Source: Streptosporangiaceae bacterium (GTDB taxonomy: Bacteria; Actinomycetota; Actinomycetes; Streptosporangiales; Streptosporangiaceae). From it: DNA of 27,909 nucleotides. Shown in pieces: positions 1-7,344 of this stretch. The stretch spans positions 1-27,909 of the forward strand of contig JASHSZ010000311.1 of NCBI GenBank assembly GCA_030040815.1, given 5' to 3'. The notes below the pieces were generated by a model, which saw nothing but the letters and a program-made list of their open reading frames with translations, was not told where the DNA came from and searched no databases. The first letter of the stretch is position 1. The number at the start of each line of letters is the position of its first letter. The position numbers and the translations under genes were made by a program.

Positions 1-1
1 G

Positions 2-520
2 ATGACCGGACATCCCGGCATCTTCGCGGGCGGCGACATGGTGCCCGCCGAGCGCACCGTCACCGTCGGCATCGGTCACGGCAAGAAGGCGGCCCGCAGC
101 ATCGACGCCTGGCTGCGAGGAAACCATGAGGAGGGGAACGGAGCCGACGCCGCCGGTGCCATCGGCACGGTCGCCGCGGAGCCGCGGCTTGCCGACTTCG
201 GCCGGGTGAACACCTGGTACTACTCCGACGCCCCGGCTACCGTCCGGCCGCAGCTGGACGCGGCGCGGCGGATCTCCACCTTCGACGAGGTCACCGGCGG
301 GCTCGACGAATCCACGGCGCTGTTCGAGGCGCGCCGCTGCCTGTCGTGCGGGAACTGCTTCGAGTGCGACAACTGCTACGGCGTCTGCCCCGACAACGCC
401 ATCATCAAGCTCGGACCCGGCCAGCGGTACCAGATCGACCTCGACTACTGCAAGGGCTGCGGGATATGCGCCGCCGAGTGCCCGTGCGGCGCCATCGACA
501 TGGTCCCCGAGCGAGTCTGA
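2..520 (+). CDS. FAD-dependent oxidoreductase with C-terminal 4Fe-4S ferredoxin domain (5' partial)
   Basis: This is the C-terminal 172 residues of a larger protein; the frame is open at the window edge, so the ATG at base 2 is probably internal. Residues 1-40 contain GIFAGGDMV and a TVTVGIGHGKKAA helix, the FAD-binding end of a GltD/pyridine nucleotide-disulphide oxidoreductase fold. Residues 115-131 hold a cysteine-rich stretch (CLSCGNCFECDNC, then GVCP). A second cluster motif, CKGCGICAAECPCGAI, follows at about 150-165. The two together fit a 2x[4Fe-4S] ferredoxin module. By family, such fusions pass electrons between NAD(P)H and ferredoxin, often beside 2-oxoacid:ferredoxin oxidoreductases. 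That partner would lie upstream, outside the window, so it is inferred. The gene converges on the USP gene at 596 across a strong hairpin. Confidence 0.75.
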   Translation: MTGHPGIFAGGDMVPAERTVTVGIGHGKKAARSIDAWLRGNHEEGNGADAAGAIGTVAAEPRLADFGRVNTWYYSDAPATVRPQLDAARRISTFDEVTGGLDESTALFEARRCLSCGNCFECDNCYGVCPDNAIIKLGPGQRYQIDLDYCKGCGICAAECPCGAIDMVPERV

Positions 521-546
521 CCGGGCAGCCGATCTCGGTCTACGAC

Positions 547-573
547 ATCGGCCGGGCCTTGGGCCCGGCCGAT
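547..573. terminator. Bidirectional terminator hairpin between convergent genes
   Basis: Bases 547-558 pair perfectly with 562-573 (12 bp, mostly G-C) around a 3-base loop. The hairpin sits 27 bases after the oxidoreductase stop and 23 bases beyond the USP stop on the other strand. No T-run follows, which is usual in high-GC actinobacteria. Its position between two convergent genes supports two-way termination. Confidence 0.75.
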
Positions 574-595
574 GCGCGAAGCCTTGAGACCGCCC

Positions 596-1048
596 TCACT
601 CGCCGCTGGCGGGGACAATCACAATAGGGCACTTCGCGTGATGGAGCACCTTGTTGCTGACCGAGCCGATCGGCGCGTGCGCTGCCAGTCCGCCGGCCTG
701 GGCACCGCCACGCGCTCCCAGCACGAGCAGGTCGGCCTCGTCCCCCGCAGCGATCAGCTCGTGGGCAGCAGAACCATTGACGGCCAGTACCGTGACGGAC
801 GCCGGCTTTGCGCCGCCGAGGTCGCTCACGGCCTTATCCGCGAGCTCCGCGACCGCGGCTTTTGCGGCTGCCAGCTGATCCTCGTCGGCCGACAAGACGA
901 TTGGCCTGCCGGTCAAGACGCTATGCGAGATCTCGTGCACCGTGAGAACTGTTAACGGAGCAGAGCGGGTTGCCGCTTCGCCGACCGCCCAGACCAAGGC
1001 GGACTTAGCGTTCGCAGATCCGTCAACCCCTACCACGATTCCGGGCAC
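596..1048 (-). CDS. Universal stress protein, single domain
   Basis: A 150-residue protein with one USP fold. It opens with IVVGVDGSANAKSALVWAV, the first strand and nucleotide-contact Asp, and ends with CPIVIVPA, the last strand. The ATP-binding loop is unusual: the family pattern is G-x2-G-x9-G-S/T, but here the second Gly and the final GS are separated by 13 residues (GARG, then IGSVSNKV), a four-residue expansion. USPs of this class bind ATP and dimerise in the cytosol; several are induced by hypoxia in mycobacteria. The ATG is used because the fold starts right after it and an AGGAGTG-type Shine-Dalgarno lies upstream. It is the most diverged of the four USPs here. A palindromic DosR-like box lies about 105 bp upstream. 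Confidence 0.85.
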   Translation of the reverse strand: MPGIVVGVDGSANAKSALVWAVGEAATRSAPLTVLTVHEISHSVLTGRPIVLSADEDQLAAAKAAVAELADKAVSDLGGAKPASVTVLAVNGSAAHELIAAGDEADLLVLGARGGAQAGGLAAHAPIGSVSNKVLHHAKCPIVIVPASGE

Positions 1049-1153
1049 CTTTCACTCCTTCCGGGCGGTCGACCCTAACGTCGACAGGAATAGCCAGACA
1101 CAGTGTCGCACCAACAGAACTAGCTGGCATTGGTCGTTAGGACACGGCAGGGC

Positions 1154-1167
1154 GGGACATTGGTCCC
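1154..1167. promoter_or_regulatory. DosR-like box upstream of USP gene 596-1048
   Basis: GGGACATTGGTCCC has perfect 5-bp inverted arms (GGGAC/GTCCC) around four bases and is flanked by a further C/G pair. It matches the core of the mycobacterial DosR palindrome (GGGAC-N4-GTCCC). It lies 106-119 bp upstream of the USP start. A poorer copy (TGGTC-N4-GGACA, 1131-1144) lies 23 bp closer to the gene. Binding is inferred from sequence only. Confidence 0.6.
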
Positions 1168-1197
1168 GACTTGCCCACTCACTGTCCGTAGCCACGT

Positions 1198-1215
1198 GCG
1201 GGGAACAGTCCCCGC
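1198..1215 (-). terminator. Hairpin at the end of the second USP gene
   Basis: Bases 1198-1204 pair with 1209-1215 (7 bp, nearly all G-C) around a 4-base loop, immediately beyond the stop codon of the USP gene at 1215-1652. It may terminate that transcript before the next USP gene. It also looks like a weak DosR-type palindrome (GGGGA-N4-TCCCC), so the role is uncertain. Confidence 0.35.
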
Positions 1216-1652
1216 TATGCCTGCCGGGCAGGCTGGCGAGCCCCAGGCGCCCGGATGATGACGACCGGGCACGGCGCGTGGTGCACGCAGGCCTGGCCCA
1301 CCGAGCCGAGCAACGCGCTGACCAGTCCGCCGCGCCCGCGGCTGCCGACGACCAGCAGATCCGCACCTGCCGCCGCGCCCACCAGGACCTGCGCCGGGTA
1401 GCCCTCCAGCGCTGTCGCGCTGACCTTCACCGGTCCGTCCGGGTCCACCGTCTGATTGATGGCCCGGCTCAGCACGCTCGCGGCAAATTCGCTGTCGTCG
1501 CAGTCTTCCAGCGCCTGCCACGCGATGATCGCTTCGACCGAGGCACCGGTCAGCTCGGCCTGACGCACCGCCCAGGCCAGCGCAGCCCTCGAGGAAGCCG
1601 ACCCGTCCACGCCGACGACGATCCGCTGACCCGACATCAGCCCGCTGCTCAC
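1215..1652 (-). CDS. Universal stress protein, single domain
   Basis: About 145 residues, one USP domain. It begins RIVVGVDGSASSRAALAWAV and has the canonical ATP loop GSRGRGGLVSALLGS, matching G-x2-G-x9-G-S, followed by CPVVIIRAPG. The GTG at 1652 is chosen because AGAGGGGA sits about seven bases before it; an ATG five codons later (1637) is possible. The family binds ATP and acts in the cytosol in stress survival. The gene lies 67 bp after the unknown gene at 1720-2055 on the same strand, so the two may share a transcript. The C-terminal tail (about ten residues after the last strand) is Pro/Arg/Ala rich. Confidence 0.87.
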   Translation of the reverse strand: MSSGLMSGQRIVVGVDGSASSRAALAWAVRQAELTGASVEAIIAWQALEDCDDSEFAASVLSRAINQTVDPDGPVKVSATALEGYPAQVLVGAAAGADLLVVGSRGRGGLVSALLGSVGQACVHHAPCPVVIIRAPGARQPARQA

Positions 1653-1719
1653 CGCTCGTCCCCTCTGGTGCCTACCCGCAGCGTCGCGCACATCCGCGGG
1701 CTGCCGCAGAGCCAGCGGG

Positions 1720-2055
1720 TCAGGCCCCGCGCCCGTTCAGCACGTAGTCGGTGACCGGCTTGCCGAAGGCGAGCGTCACGCTGAAGTCACCGTGCCAGAC
1801 GGCCAGCCCGTACCTGTCCGACGACGGGTAGACGTTCCAGCCATGAAGGCTGACCCTCCGAGTCGCAAAGCTCTGGATCCGACGCGCCCGCTCGGTCGGC
1901 GAGTTATAGAAGCTATCGTCGTCGTTGAGCTCGAGAACAAGCGTGTACTCCAGATCGGTTGCCTCCCGCAGCACGGCGAGATTGCGCTCGATCGAGATCA
2001 GGACCGGAGCGAGCTCCAGGTCGGCCACGCTGTGCGGGTACAGGTGTTCGGTCAT
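1720..2055 (-). CDS. Small conserved-looking protein of unknown function
   Basis: A 111-residue soluble protein that I do not recognise. The N-terminal half is a leucine-rich helix region (LAPVLISIERNLAVLREA), followed by an acidic LELNDDDSFYNS stretch and an Arg-rich segment. The C-terminal half is aromatic and beta-like (LHGWNVYPSS, GLAVWHGDFSVTLAFG). No signal peptide, membrane segment or cysteine is visible. The ATG at 2055 follows a G-rich Shine-Dalgarno; the open frame upstream is low-complexity Gly/Arg/Ala and is unlikely to be translated. Two DosR-like boxes spaced 22 bp lie 70-105 bp upstream, so it is probably induced with its neighbours. It may be the first gene of a unit with the USP gene at 1215. 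Confidence 0.6.
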   Translation of the reverse strand: MTEHLYPHSVADLELAPVLISIERNLAVLREATDLEYTLVLELNDDDSFYNSPTERARRIQSFATRRVSLHGWNVYPSSDRYGLAVWHGDFSVTLAFGKPVTDYVLNGRGA

Positions 2056-2124
2056 CGCGGCCCCCAGTGGGTGGGCAGAGACTTGGGTACCTGCAAGGCT
2101 GCCGCCTCGGCGGCCGCAGCGGCA

Positions 2125-2160
2125 GGGACCATGGCCGGCCGCTCGCGGCACTTAGGTCCC
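2125..2160. promoter_or_regulatory. Tandem DosR-like boxes upstream of gene 1720-2055
   Basis: Two 14-bp elements begin 22 bp apart: GGGACCATGGCCGG (2125-2138) and GGCACTTAGGTCCC (2147-2160). On the gene's strand the second reads GGGAC-N4-GTGCC. The spacing equals about two helical turns, as in paired DosR sites. They lie 70-105 bp upstream of the start at 2055. Confidence 0.5.
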
Positions 2161-2197
2161 CAAGACTGCGCTCTGCCGACCGGGTCCTGATGCACCG

Positions 2198-2569
2198 TCA
2201 GTCGTGGCTGGCGACCCGACGGCTCCGTAGGCTCGCCACGCTCCGCCGCCCCTGCTCGCGCTCGTCCGGCCAGGCGCGCTCGAGCCTGATTCGCAGCCGC
2301 GCGACTAGCTCGGCAATCGCCTCACGCGTTGTCGAGCCGACCCCGCTGGCTCGAACAATCCGGCCGTTCACGCTGATGACGGCCCAGGCGATGGCCGGCC
2401 GCTCGACGGCGGGGTCTGGCGCCCTGCTCAGCATGACCCGGGCCGACAGAACCGGCTCGCCGACATGCCGGAGCACGCCCTCCACCTTGCTTTTAGCTAG
2501 CTCAGCCAGTCCGGCCGGGACAACGCCGGATGTCCGCACCCGCACCACGCTGGTCTCGTTGACTGCCAT
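2198..2569 (-). CDS. HPF/RaiA-like ribosome-associated protein, short form
   Basis: A 123-residue protein with an S30AE-like beta-alpha-beta-beta-beta-alpha layout. It has VVRVRTSGVVPAGLAELAKS (strand 1, helix 1), then RHVGEPVLSARVMLSRAPD and AWAVISVNGRIVRASG (strands). A long basic helix follows (AIAELVARLRIRLERAW) with an Arg-rich tail. Proteins of this family bind the 30S decoding region and protect resting ribosomes; the DosR-regulated mycobacterial homologue Rv0079 is one example. This copy lacks the C-terminal dimerisation domain of long-form HPF. The ATG at 2569 is chosen because the fold starts there; the upstream open frame lacks domain features. A DosR-like box lies 141 bp upstream. 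The family call rests on pattern, not alignment. Confidence 0.62.
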   Translation of the reverse strand: MAVNETSVVRVRTSGVVPAGLAELAKSKVEGVLRHVGEPVLSARVMLSRAPDPAVERPAIAWAVISVNGRIVRASGVGSTTREAIAELVARLRIRLERAWPDEREQGRRSVASLRSRRVASHD

Positions 2570-2709
2570 GACGCCTACACCTCCCGATCCTGCTCCGTGC
2601 GACGGCTGAAGCTGGACGCTGCAGCTTGGCGCGGCTGGCCACCACGGCTGGGCGGCTGCCGTGCACAGCAGCCAGTCCCCATTCGCCGTCGGCTTTGCCG
2701 CAGCGGTTA

Positions 2710-2723
2710 GGGCCGAAAGACCC
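2710..2723. promoter_or_regulatory. DosR-like box upstream of the HPF-like gene
   Basis: GGGCCGAAAGACCC (on the gene's strand GGGTC-TTTC-GGCCC) is an almost perfect inverted repeat with a 4-base centre. It lies between the stop of the USP gene at 2740 and the HPF-like start at 2569, 141-154 bp from that start. The 170-bp gap suggests that the HPF-like gene has its own promoter. Confidence 0.5.
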
Positions 2724-2739
2724 ACCCGAAGGTCCTGGA

Positions 2740-3261
2740 TCAGGGCTTGCAGTCGATCTCACGGAGCAGGTGCCGCTGTCGCCTCGTCCGCGGTTGGTCA
2801 GCGCGCTTGCGCGGCGGGGTCGCTCGGATCACCACAACTGGGCAGGTGGCGTGCCGCACGCAGTGCTGGCCGGTCGACCCGAGCAGCGCTTCCGCGAGTC
2901 CGCCGTGCCCCCGGTTCCCTACGACGAGCAGATCCGCTCCGGCGGACGCGGCGAGCAGCGCATGTGCGGCGTTGCCCTTGACGACTTCGGAGCGGATAGC
3001 AACGTCGCTGGTCCCGACGGCGACTTCGCTGATAGCCGCGGTGACGACCCGGGTGGCGATCTTTTCCCACTCGATGGGCGGCATGATGAGTGGATAGCCG
3101 TACTCGTCCCGGTACGCCCACGCCGTGACCGCCACCACCTCTGCGCCGGTCAGCCTCGCCTGCCGGATCGCCCACGTCAGCGCTACCTTCGACGACTCCG
3201 ATCCGTCTACCCCCACCACGATCCGGTGCTCGGCTCGCATACCGCCTGACTGAGATGTCAT
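2740..3261 (-). CDS. Universal stress protein, single domain with basic C-terminal tail
   Basis: A 173-residue protein with one USP domain: RIVVGVDGSESSKVALTWAI near the N-terminus, a central EYGYPLIMPPIEWEKIA loop, the ATP loop GNRGHGGLAEALLGS (canonical G-x2-G-x9-G-S) and the final strand CPVVVIRA. A further 25 or so residues rich in Arg/Lys/Gln follow the fold; this tail is absent from the other USPs here. The ATG at 3261 has a good GGGGAGAGG Shine-Dalgarno. It is very similar to the USP at 5513-5965 (shared VVVGNRGHGG/VVVGSRGHGG and STGQHC motifs), which suggests a local duplication. Paired DosR-like sequences lie 170-210 bp upstream. Confidence 0.88.
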   Translation of the reverse strand: MTSQSGGMRAEHRIVVGVDGSESSKVALTWAIRQARLTGAEVVAVTAWAYRDEYGYPLIMPPIEWEKIATRVVTAAISEVAVGTSDVAIRSEVVKGNAAHALLAASAGADLLVVGNRGHGGLAEALLGSTGQHCVRHATCPVVVIRATPPRKRADQPRTRRQRHLLREIDCKP

Positions 3262-3433
3262 CGCCTCTCCCCAGATACGAGCGGGCCAGCTATTCGCTCT
3301 TGCCGAAGCCGACGACCGCGCCATGAAGACCGCGCCCGGTGACGCAAGACCTGACGGTTCGCTCCGGATTCACGCTCCGATCAGCGTGCACGGCCCGCAC
3401 GCCGCCGGGCAGGTCCGGAAGTCACGCATTCTG

Positions 3434-3468
3434 AGGACTTCGGACCGGGCTCGGGCTGGACCGGTCCC
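3434..3468. promoter_or_regulatory. DosR-like boxes in the 3262-3527 intergenic region
   Basis: AGGACTTCGGACCG (3434-3447) and, 21 bp on, GCTGGACCGGTCCC (3455-3468; reverse strand GGGAC-N4-CCAGC). The second contains the 10-bp palindrome GGACCGGTCC. They lie 173-207 bp upstream of the USP start at 3261 and just beyond the acyl-CoA synthetase stop. I see no gene in the rest of this 266-bp gap. Confidence 0.45.
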
Positions 3469-3527
3469 ACGGTCAACGGCGAGTCGGCACTCACATCGGC
3501 AGCACGGGCTGCGGTGTGCCGCCAGGA

Positions 3528-5321
3528 TCAGGCGTAGAGCGCCTCGATGTCTGCGGCAAAGTCCCGCGCGACGATGCCCCTGCGCACCTTGTCGGACGGC
3601 GTCAGCTGGCCCGCGGCCTCGGTGAAATCGCCCGGCAGGATACGGAACCGGCGGATCGACTCGGCGCGTGACACGGCCCTGTTGGCTTCATCCACGGCCC
3701 GCTTGATGTCCGCGTGCAGGTCAGGGTCCGCCGTCAGGTCCGGGCTGCTGGCGTCGGGTCGGCCGCGCTGTTGCTTCCAGTGCTCGAACTCCTCCGGATC
3801 GAGCGTGATGAGGCAGCCGATGTAGGGACGGCCATCCCCGACGACTAGGCAGTGGCCGATGAGCGGGTGCGCGCGGACCCTCTCCTCCAGCACCGCCGGA
3901 GCCACATTCGTGCCGCCGGCGGTGACGATCAGCTCCTTCTGCCGACCGGTCACCTGCAGCATGCCCTGATCGTCCAGCGCACCCACGTCACCGGTGTGCA
4001 GCCAGCCATCGTTGTCGAGCACGTCACGCGTCGCATCGGGATTGCGCCAGTAACCGCGGAACACGCTGTCGCCCTTGAGGAGGATCTCGCCGTCGGCGGC
4101 GATGCGGACGGCCACGCCAGGCAGCGGCAGACCCACCGTGCCAATCGCGTTACGGCCTGGCCGGTTCACGGTAGCGGCGCCGGCCGACTCGGTGAGGCCG
4201 TATCCCTCCAGCACGGTGATGCCGGCGCCACGGAAGAAGTGACCGAGGCGCTCGTTCAGCGGCCCGCCGCCGGAGATCGCGTACCTGACCCGCCCGCCCG
4301 CGGCTGCGCGGAGTCGACGGTAGACAAGCAGGTCGAAGGCGGCGTGCCGGGCGGCGCGCAACGGCCCGGCCGAGCGCTTGGCCGCCAGCGCCTCGCTCCA
4401 TTCGACGGCCGTTCGCGCAGCGGCGGCGAAGATCAACCCGCCAGCTCTGCTCGCCGAAGCCTGGCGCTGCGCACGGTAATAAATCTTCTCGAACACTCTC
4501 GGCACGGCGAGCACGAACGACGGGCGGAACTCGGCCAGCCCGTCGGCAAGCGTGTTCGGGTCTGGCCAGTGTCCGAGCACGGCCCCGGCTTCCAGCATGC
4601 CAACCTGGATGATGCGCGCGAAAACGTGCGCTAGCGGCAGGAACAGCAGCGTTGAGGCACCCGGCAGCGCAAACAGTTCCGGCAGCGCCGCGATCGCGTT
4701 CCGCACGTCAGCGAGCAGGCAGCGGTGCGACAACTCACAGCCCTTCGAGCGGCCGGTCGTGCCCGAGGTGTAGACGATGGTCGCCAGATCGTCGGCCGTC
4801 GTACCCGCTAGCCGCCCCGCGAGCATTTCGGCACCTACGTCCGTGCCGCCGCGCGCCACCGCGTCCAGATCATCGATCCGCCAGAGATGTTCCAGTTCGG
4901 GCACGCCGGCCCGCACGCTGGCAATGACCGTCTCGTGCGCGTCGGTCTCCGCAAACACTGCGCGCGCGCCGGAGTCTCGCAGGATCCACTCGACCTGCTC
5001 CGCCGAAGACGTTTCATAAACCGGCACCGTGACGGCACCGACGGCCCAGGCCGCGTAGTCGGCCAGTGTCCACTCGTACCGTGTCCTGGACATCAAGGCA
5101 ACCCGGTCGCCCGGCGCGATTCCGGCTGCGATCAGCCCGTTCGCCAGGCTGGTGAGCTCCGTCCGGAACTGACCGGCCGACACGTCGTGCCAGCCACCGT
5201 CCGGTACCCGCCTGCGCAACATGATCGAATCGGGCTCCGCAGCCGCCCGCCTGAGCACGGCTGCCGCGAGACTCTCGGAAGCCCCCACCTGCGCCAGCGG
5301 CGGAACGCTGTATTCGTGCAT
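3528..5321 (-). CDS. fadD: Long-chain acyl-CoA synthetase (FadD15-type, AMP-forming)
   Basis: A 597-residue ANL-superfamily enzyme that activates fatty acids to acyl-CoA through an acyl-adenylate. Visible motifs are the P-loop-like YTSGTTGRSKGCELSHR at about 185-200, GYGLTESAG (A5), the hinge region GWLHTGDVG and GRQKELIVTAGGTNVAP (A8), and a C-terminal LTPSDKVRR carrying the expected lysine. Length and motifs fit the FadD15 group. The ATG at 5321 is preferred because the fold follows directly and AAAGGG/AGGAG lie upstream; the longer open frame adds an atypical 51-residue lead. The gene is divergent from the USP gene at 5513, with one DosR-like box between them. A lipid-storage or membrane-remodelling role during stress is inferred. 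Confidence 0.9.
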   Translation of the reverse strand: MHEYSVPPLAQVGASESLAAAVLRRAAAEPDSIMLRRRVPDGGWHDVSAGQFRTELTSLANGLIAAGIAPGDRVALMSRTRYEWTLADYAAWAVGAVTVPVYETSSAEQVEWILRDSGARAVFAETDAHETVIASVRAGVPELEHLWRIDDLDAVARGGTDVGAEMLAGRLAGTTADDLATIVYTSGTTGRSKGCELSHRCLLADVRNAIAALPELFALPGASTLLFLPLAHVFARIIQVGMLEAGAVLGHWPDPNTLADGLAEFRPSFVLAVPRVFEKIYYRAQRQASASRAGGLIFAAAARTAVEWSEALAAKRSAGPLRAARHAAFDLLVYRRLRAAAGGRVRYAISGGGPLNERLGHFFRGAGITVLEGYGLTESAGAATVNRPGRNAIGTVGLPLPGVAVRIAADGEILLKGDSVFRGYWRNPDATRDVLDNDGWLHTGDVGALDDQGMLQVTGRQKELIVTAGGTNVAPAVLEERVRAHPLIGHCLVVGDGRPYIGCLITLDPEEFEHWKQQRGRPDASSPDLTADPDLHADIKRAVDEANRAVSRAESIRRFRILPGDFTEAAGQLTPSDKVRRGIVARDFAADIEALYA

Positions 5322-5373
5322 CCCTTTAGGATCTCCTAGCCGAGTTACCGATGTACGGGACGGTCTGCTAGTC

Positions 5374-5387
5374 AGGACGTTCGACCC
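5374..5387. promoter_or_regulatory. DosR-like box in the divergent fadD/USP intergenic region
   Basis: AGGACGTTCGACCC fits RGGNC-N4-GNCCY. It lies 53 bp from the fadD start and 126 bp from the USP start at 5513, so it could serve either promoter. An extra half-site (GGGAC, 5357-5361) lies nearby but is not at the 22-bp spacing. Confidence 0.45.
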
Positions 5388-5512
5388 TCCATCGGCCAGG
5401 CGGGTTACAGCTAAACAGAAGTGCGACCAGCTGAGCATATGGGAACGCCGGAGATCGGTCTCAGCTGCAGGCACGATCGCGGCAGCGCGCGAGTACTCAC
5501 GAGGGAGTGGTT

Positions 5513-5965
5513 ATGTCAGCTGAACCGAGCCCGATTCCCGAACACCGGATTGTCGTGGGCGTGGACGGCTCAGAATCGTCGAGGGCCGCGCTGGGCTGGG
5601 CGCTCAAGCAGGCGCATCTGACGGGCGCGGTGGTGGAGGCGGTCACAGCGTGGGAGTTTCCGGCCGTCTACGGCTACCCGGCGCCCATGATCAACGTCAA
5701 CTTCGAGGAACTGGCCGCCCGAGTCGCCAAGGACGCCATCGCCGAAGCGACTTCCGGCGCCGAGGCCGACCCGATCTACTACAAGGTTGTCGAGGGCAAC
5801 GCAGCCTCAGCGCTGCTTCGGGAGTCGGCAGGTGCAGACCTTCTGGTGGTCGGCAGCCGCGGACATGGCGGATTCGTGGAGGCGCTGCTCGGCTCGACTG
5901 GCCAGCACTGCGTGCACCACGCCACGTGTCCAGTCGTCGTGATCCGCGACTCCGTGACCGGCTAG
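5513..5965 (+). CDS. Universal stress protein, single domain
   Basis: A 150-residue USP beginning near RIVVGVDGSESSRAALGWAL, with the ATP loop GSRGHGGFVEALLGS (G-x2-G-x9-G-S) and CPVVVIRD at the end. The ATG at 5513 is selected because GAGGGA lies six bases upstream; the GTG two codons earlier would overlap that site. It closely resembles the USP at 2740-3261, including the region-specific GYP and NVNFEELAARVAKDAI patterns. It is the first plus-strand gene of the block leading to pgk and pta, but a 134-bp gap with two boxes separates it from pgk, so separate promoters are likely. Confidence 0.9.
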   Translation: MSAEPSPIPEHRIVVGVDGSESSRAALGWALKQAHLTGAVVEAVTAWEFPAVYGYPAPMINVNFEELAARVAKDAIAEATSGAEADPIYYKVVEGNAASALLRESAGADLLVVGSRGHGGFVEALLGSTGQHCVHHATCPVVVIRDSVTG

Positions 5966-5973
5966 GCCTCGCC

Positions 5974-6010
5974 CAGACCATTGCCCCAGCGGCCGGTGGA
6001 CCTTCGGCCC
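5974..6010. promoter_or_regulatory. Tandem DosR-like boxes upstream of pgk
   Basis: CAGACCATTGCCCC (5974-5987) and TGGACCTTCGGCCC (5997-6010) start 23 bp apart and lie 90-126 bp before the pgk start. The second is nearly identical to the element upstream of the PII-like gene (CGGACCTTTGGCCC). Confidence 0.5.
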
Positions 6011-6099
6011 TGCCGGCCGGAATCGCCCGGCTGTAGACAGACAGTGTCGCGCACGTGGGGATGCCTGAGGCCATTGAGGCAAGACGGGAGAAGGAGCAG

Positions 6100-7344
6100 A
6101 TGAGAACCGTTGACGATCTCGAAGTGGCGGGTCGGCGGGTGCTTGTCCGCCTCGACCTCAACGTTCCGTTGGATGGATCGTCGATCTCCGACGACGGCAA
6201 GATCCGTGCCTGCCTACCGACGCTGCGGGTGCTGATCGACCGCGGCGCGGCTGTCATCGCGTGCTCGCATCTGGGCCGGCCAGCGGGTGCCCCTGACCCG
6301 CGCTACACGCTGGCGCCGGTGGCGAGCCGGCTTTCGCAGCTACTCGGCCAGCGGGTCGGATTCGCCGCTGACGTCGTCGGGCCTTCGGCCCGGTCGGCCG
6401 TCGCCGCACTGCGCCCTGGCGATGTTGTGCTGCTGGAGAACCTGCGCTTCGAGCCGGGCGAGACCAGCAAGGACGATGACGTCCGCGGTGATTTCGCCGA
6501 TCAGCTTGCGTCGCTCGCCGATGCCTACGTCGGCGACGGGTTCGGTTCGGTGCACCGCAAGCACGCCAGCGTCTACGACGTCCCGGCGAGGCTGCCGCAC
6601 GCGGCTGGCTACCTGATCCTGGCCGAGACGGCAGCGTTGCGCCGGCTGACGAGCAGCGTCCGCAGGCCGTACGTCGTCGTGATGGGCGGCGCGAAAGTCG
6701 CCGACAAACTGCCGGTTGTCGACTCCATGATCGGGATAGCCGACCAGATTCTCATCGGCGGGGCTATCGCCGTGTCGTTCCTGGCCGCTCAGGGACACGC
6801 TGTCGGCACCTCTCTGCTCGAGGGTGACCAGGACGCGGCCCGCGGTTACCTGGCAAAGGCCGCCGCCGGTGGTGTCGATCTCGTGCTGCCGGCCGACGTG
6901 ACGGTCGCCCCCGAGCGTTCCGGCGACGTCCCAGCGACGGTGGTCAGCGCGACGGAGATCCCGACGCGCCAGATGGTGCTCGACATCGGGCCGCGCACGG
7001 CCGAGCTGTTTGCCAGCAAGCTGGCCAGCGCCAGCACGATCTTCTGGAACGGACCGATGGGGGTGTCCGAGATCCCTGACTTCGCTGCCGGTACTCGCGC
7101 GGTGGCGGCGGCGCTGGCCGACAGCGAGGGCTTCACGGTGATCGGCGGCGGGGACACCGCGGCTGCGGTCCGCGGGCTCGGATTCGCCGATGATCAGTTC
7201 GGTTACGTGTCCACCGGTGGCGGCGCCAGCCTGGAATACCTCGAGGGCAAGACGCTGCCTGGCCTTGTCGCGCTGGAAGCCGAGTACGCCGACGCGTCGA
7301 TGGTGCCAGCCGCCGTCGCCGCTGAGCCCCGCTGCAGCTCATGA
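6100..7344 (+). CDS. pgk: Phosphoglycerate kinase
   Basis: A 414-residue enzyme of lower glycolysis that moves phosphate from 1,3-bisphosphoglycerate to ADP. The expected motifs are all seen: RVLVRLDLNVPL near the start, CSHLGRP, LLENLRFEPGE, DGFGSVHRKHAS, VMGGAKVADKL, FWNGPMGVSE and VIGGGDTAAAV near the end. The substrate Arg, Asn and His residues and the nucleotide-site Gly-rich loop appear intact, so it should be active. The ATG at 6100 has GGAGAAGGAG just upstream; an ATG 15 codons earlier lacks such a site. Upstream boxes and USP neighbours suggest a hypoxia-induced copy, with a housekeeping pgk expected elsewhere (inferred). Its stop overlaps the start of the GH65 scar ORF by four bases. 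Confidence 0.96.
   Translation: MRTVDDLEVAGRRVLVRLDLNVPLDGSSISDDGKIRACLPTLRVLIDRGAAVIACSHLGRPAGAPDPRYTLAPVASRLSQLLGQRVGFAADVVGPSARSAVAALRPGDVVLLENLRFEPGETSKDDDVRGDFADQLASLADAYVGDGFGSVHRKHASVYDVPARLPHAAGYLILAETAALRRLTSSVRRPYVVVMGGAKVADKLPVVDSMIGIADQILIGGAIAVSFLAAQGHAVGTSLLEGDQDAARGYLAKAAAGGVDLVLPADVTVAPERSGDVPATVVSATEIPTRQMVLDIGPRTAELFASKLASASTIFWNGPMGVSEIPDFAAGTRAVAAALADSEGFTVIGGGDTAAAVRGLGFADDQFGYVSTGGGASLEYLEGKTLPGLVALEAEYADASMVPAAVAAEPRCSS

Noticed and set aside
1217..1233. GCCTGCC/GGCAGGC inverted repeat as a terminator.
   Set aside because: It lies within the last codons of the USP gene; the hairpin at 1198-1215 is better placed.
942..1754. A 270-codon plus-strand frame across the first two USP genes.
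   Set aside because: Arg/His/Pro-rich composition, no motif, and it crosses two intact minus-strand USP genes and the box at 1154.
2731..2745. A second box next to the HPF-like element at 2710.
   Set aside because: Only a GGTCC half-site is present and the other half does not match at either 21, 22 or 23 bp spacing.
3323..3625. Plus-strand 100-codon frame in the 3262-3527 gap.
   Set aside because: No ribosome site, no recognisable domain, and it runs into the antisense of the acyl-CoA synthetase gene.
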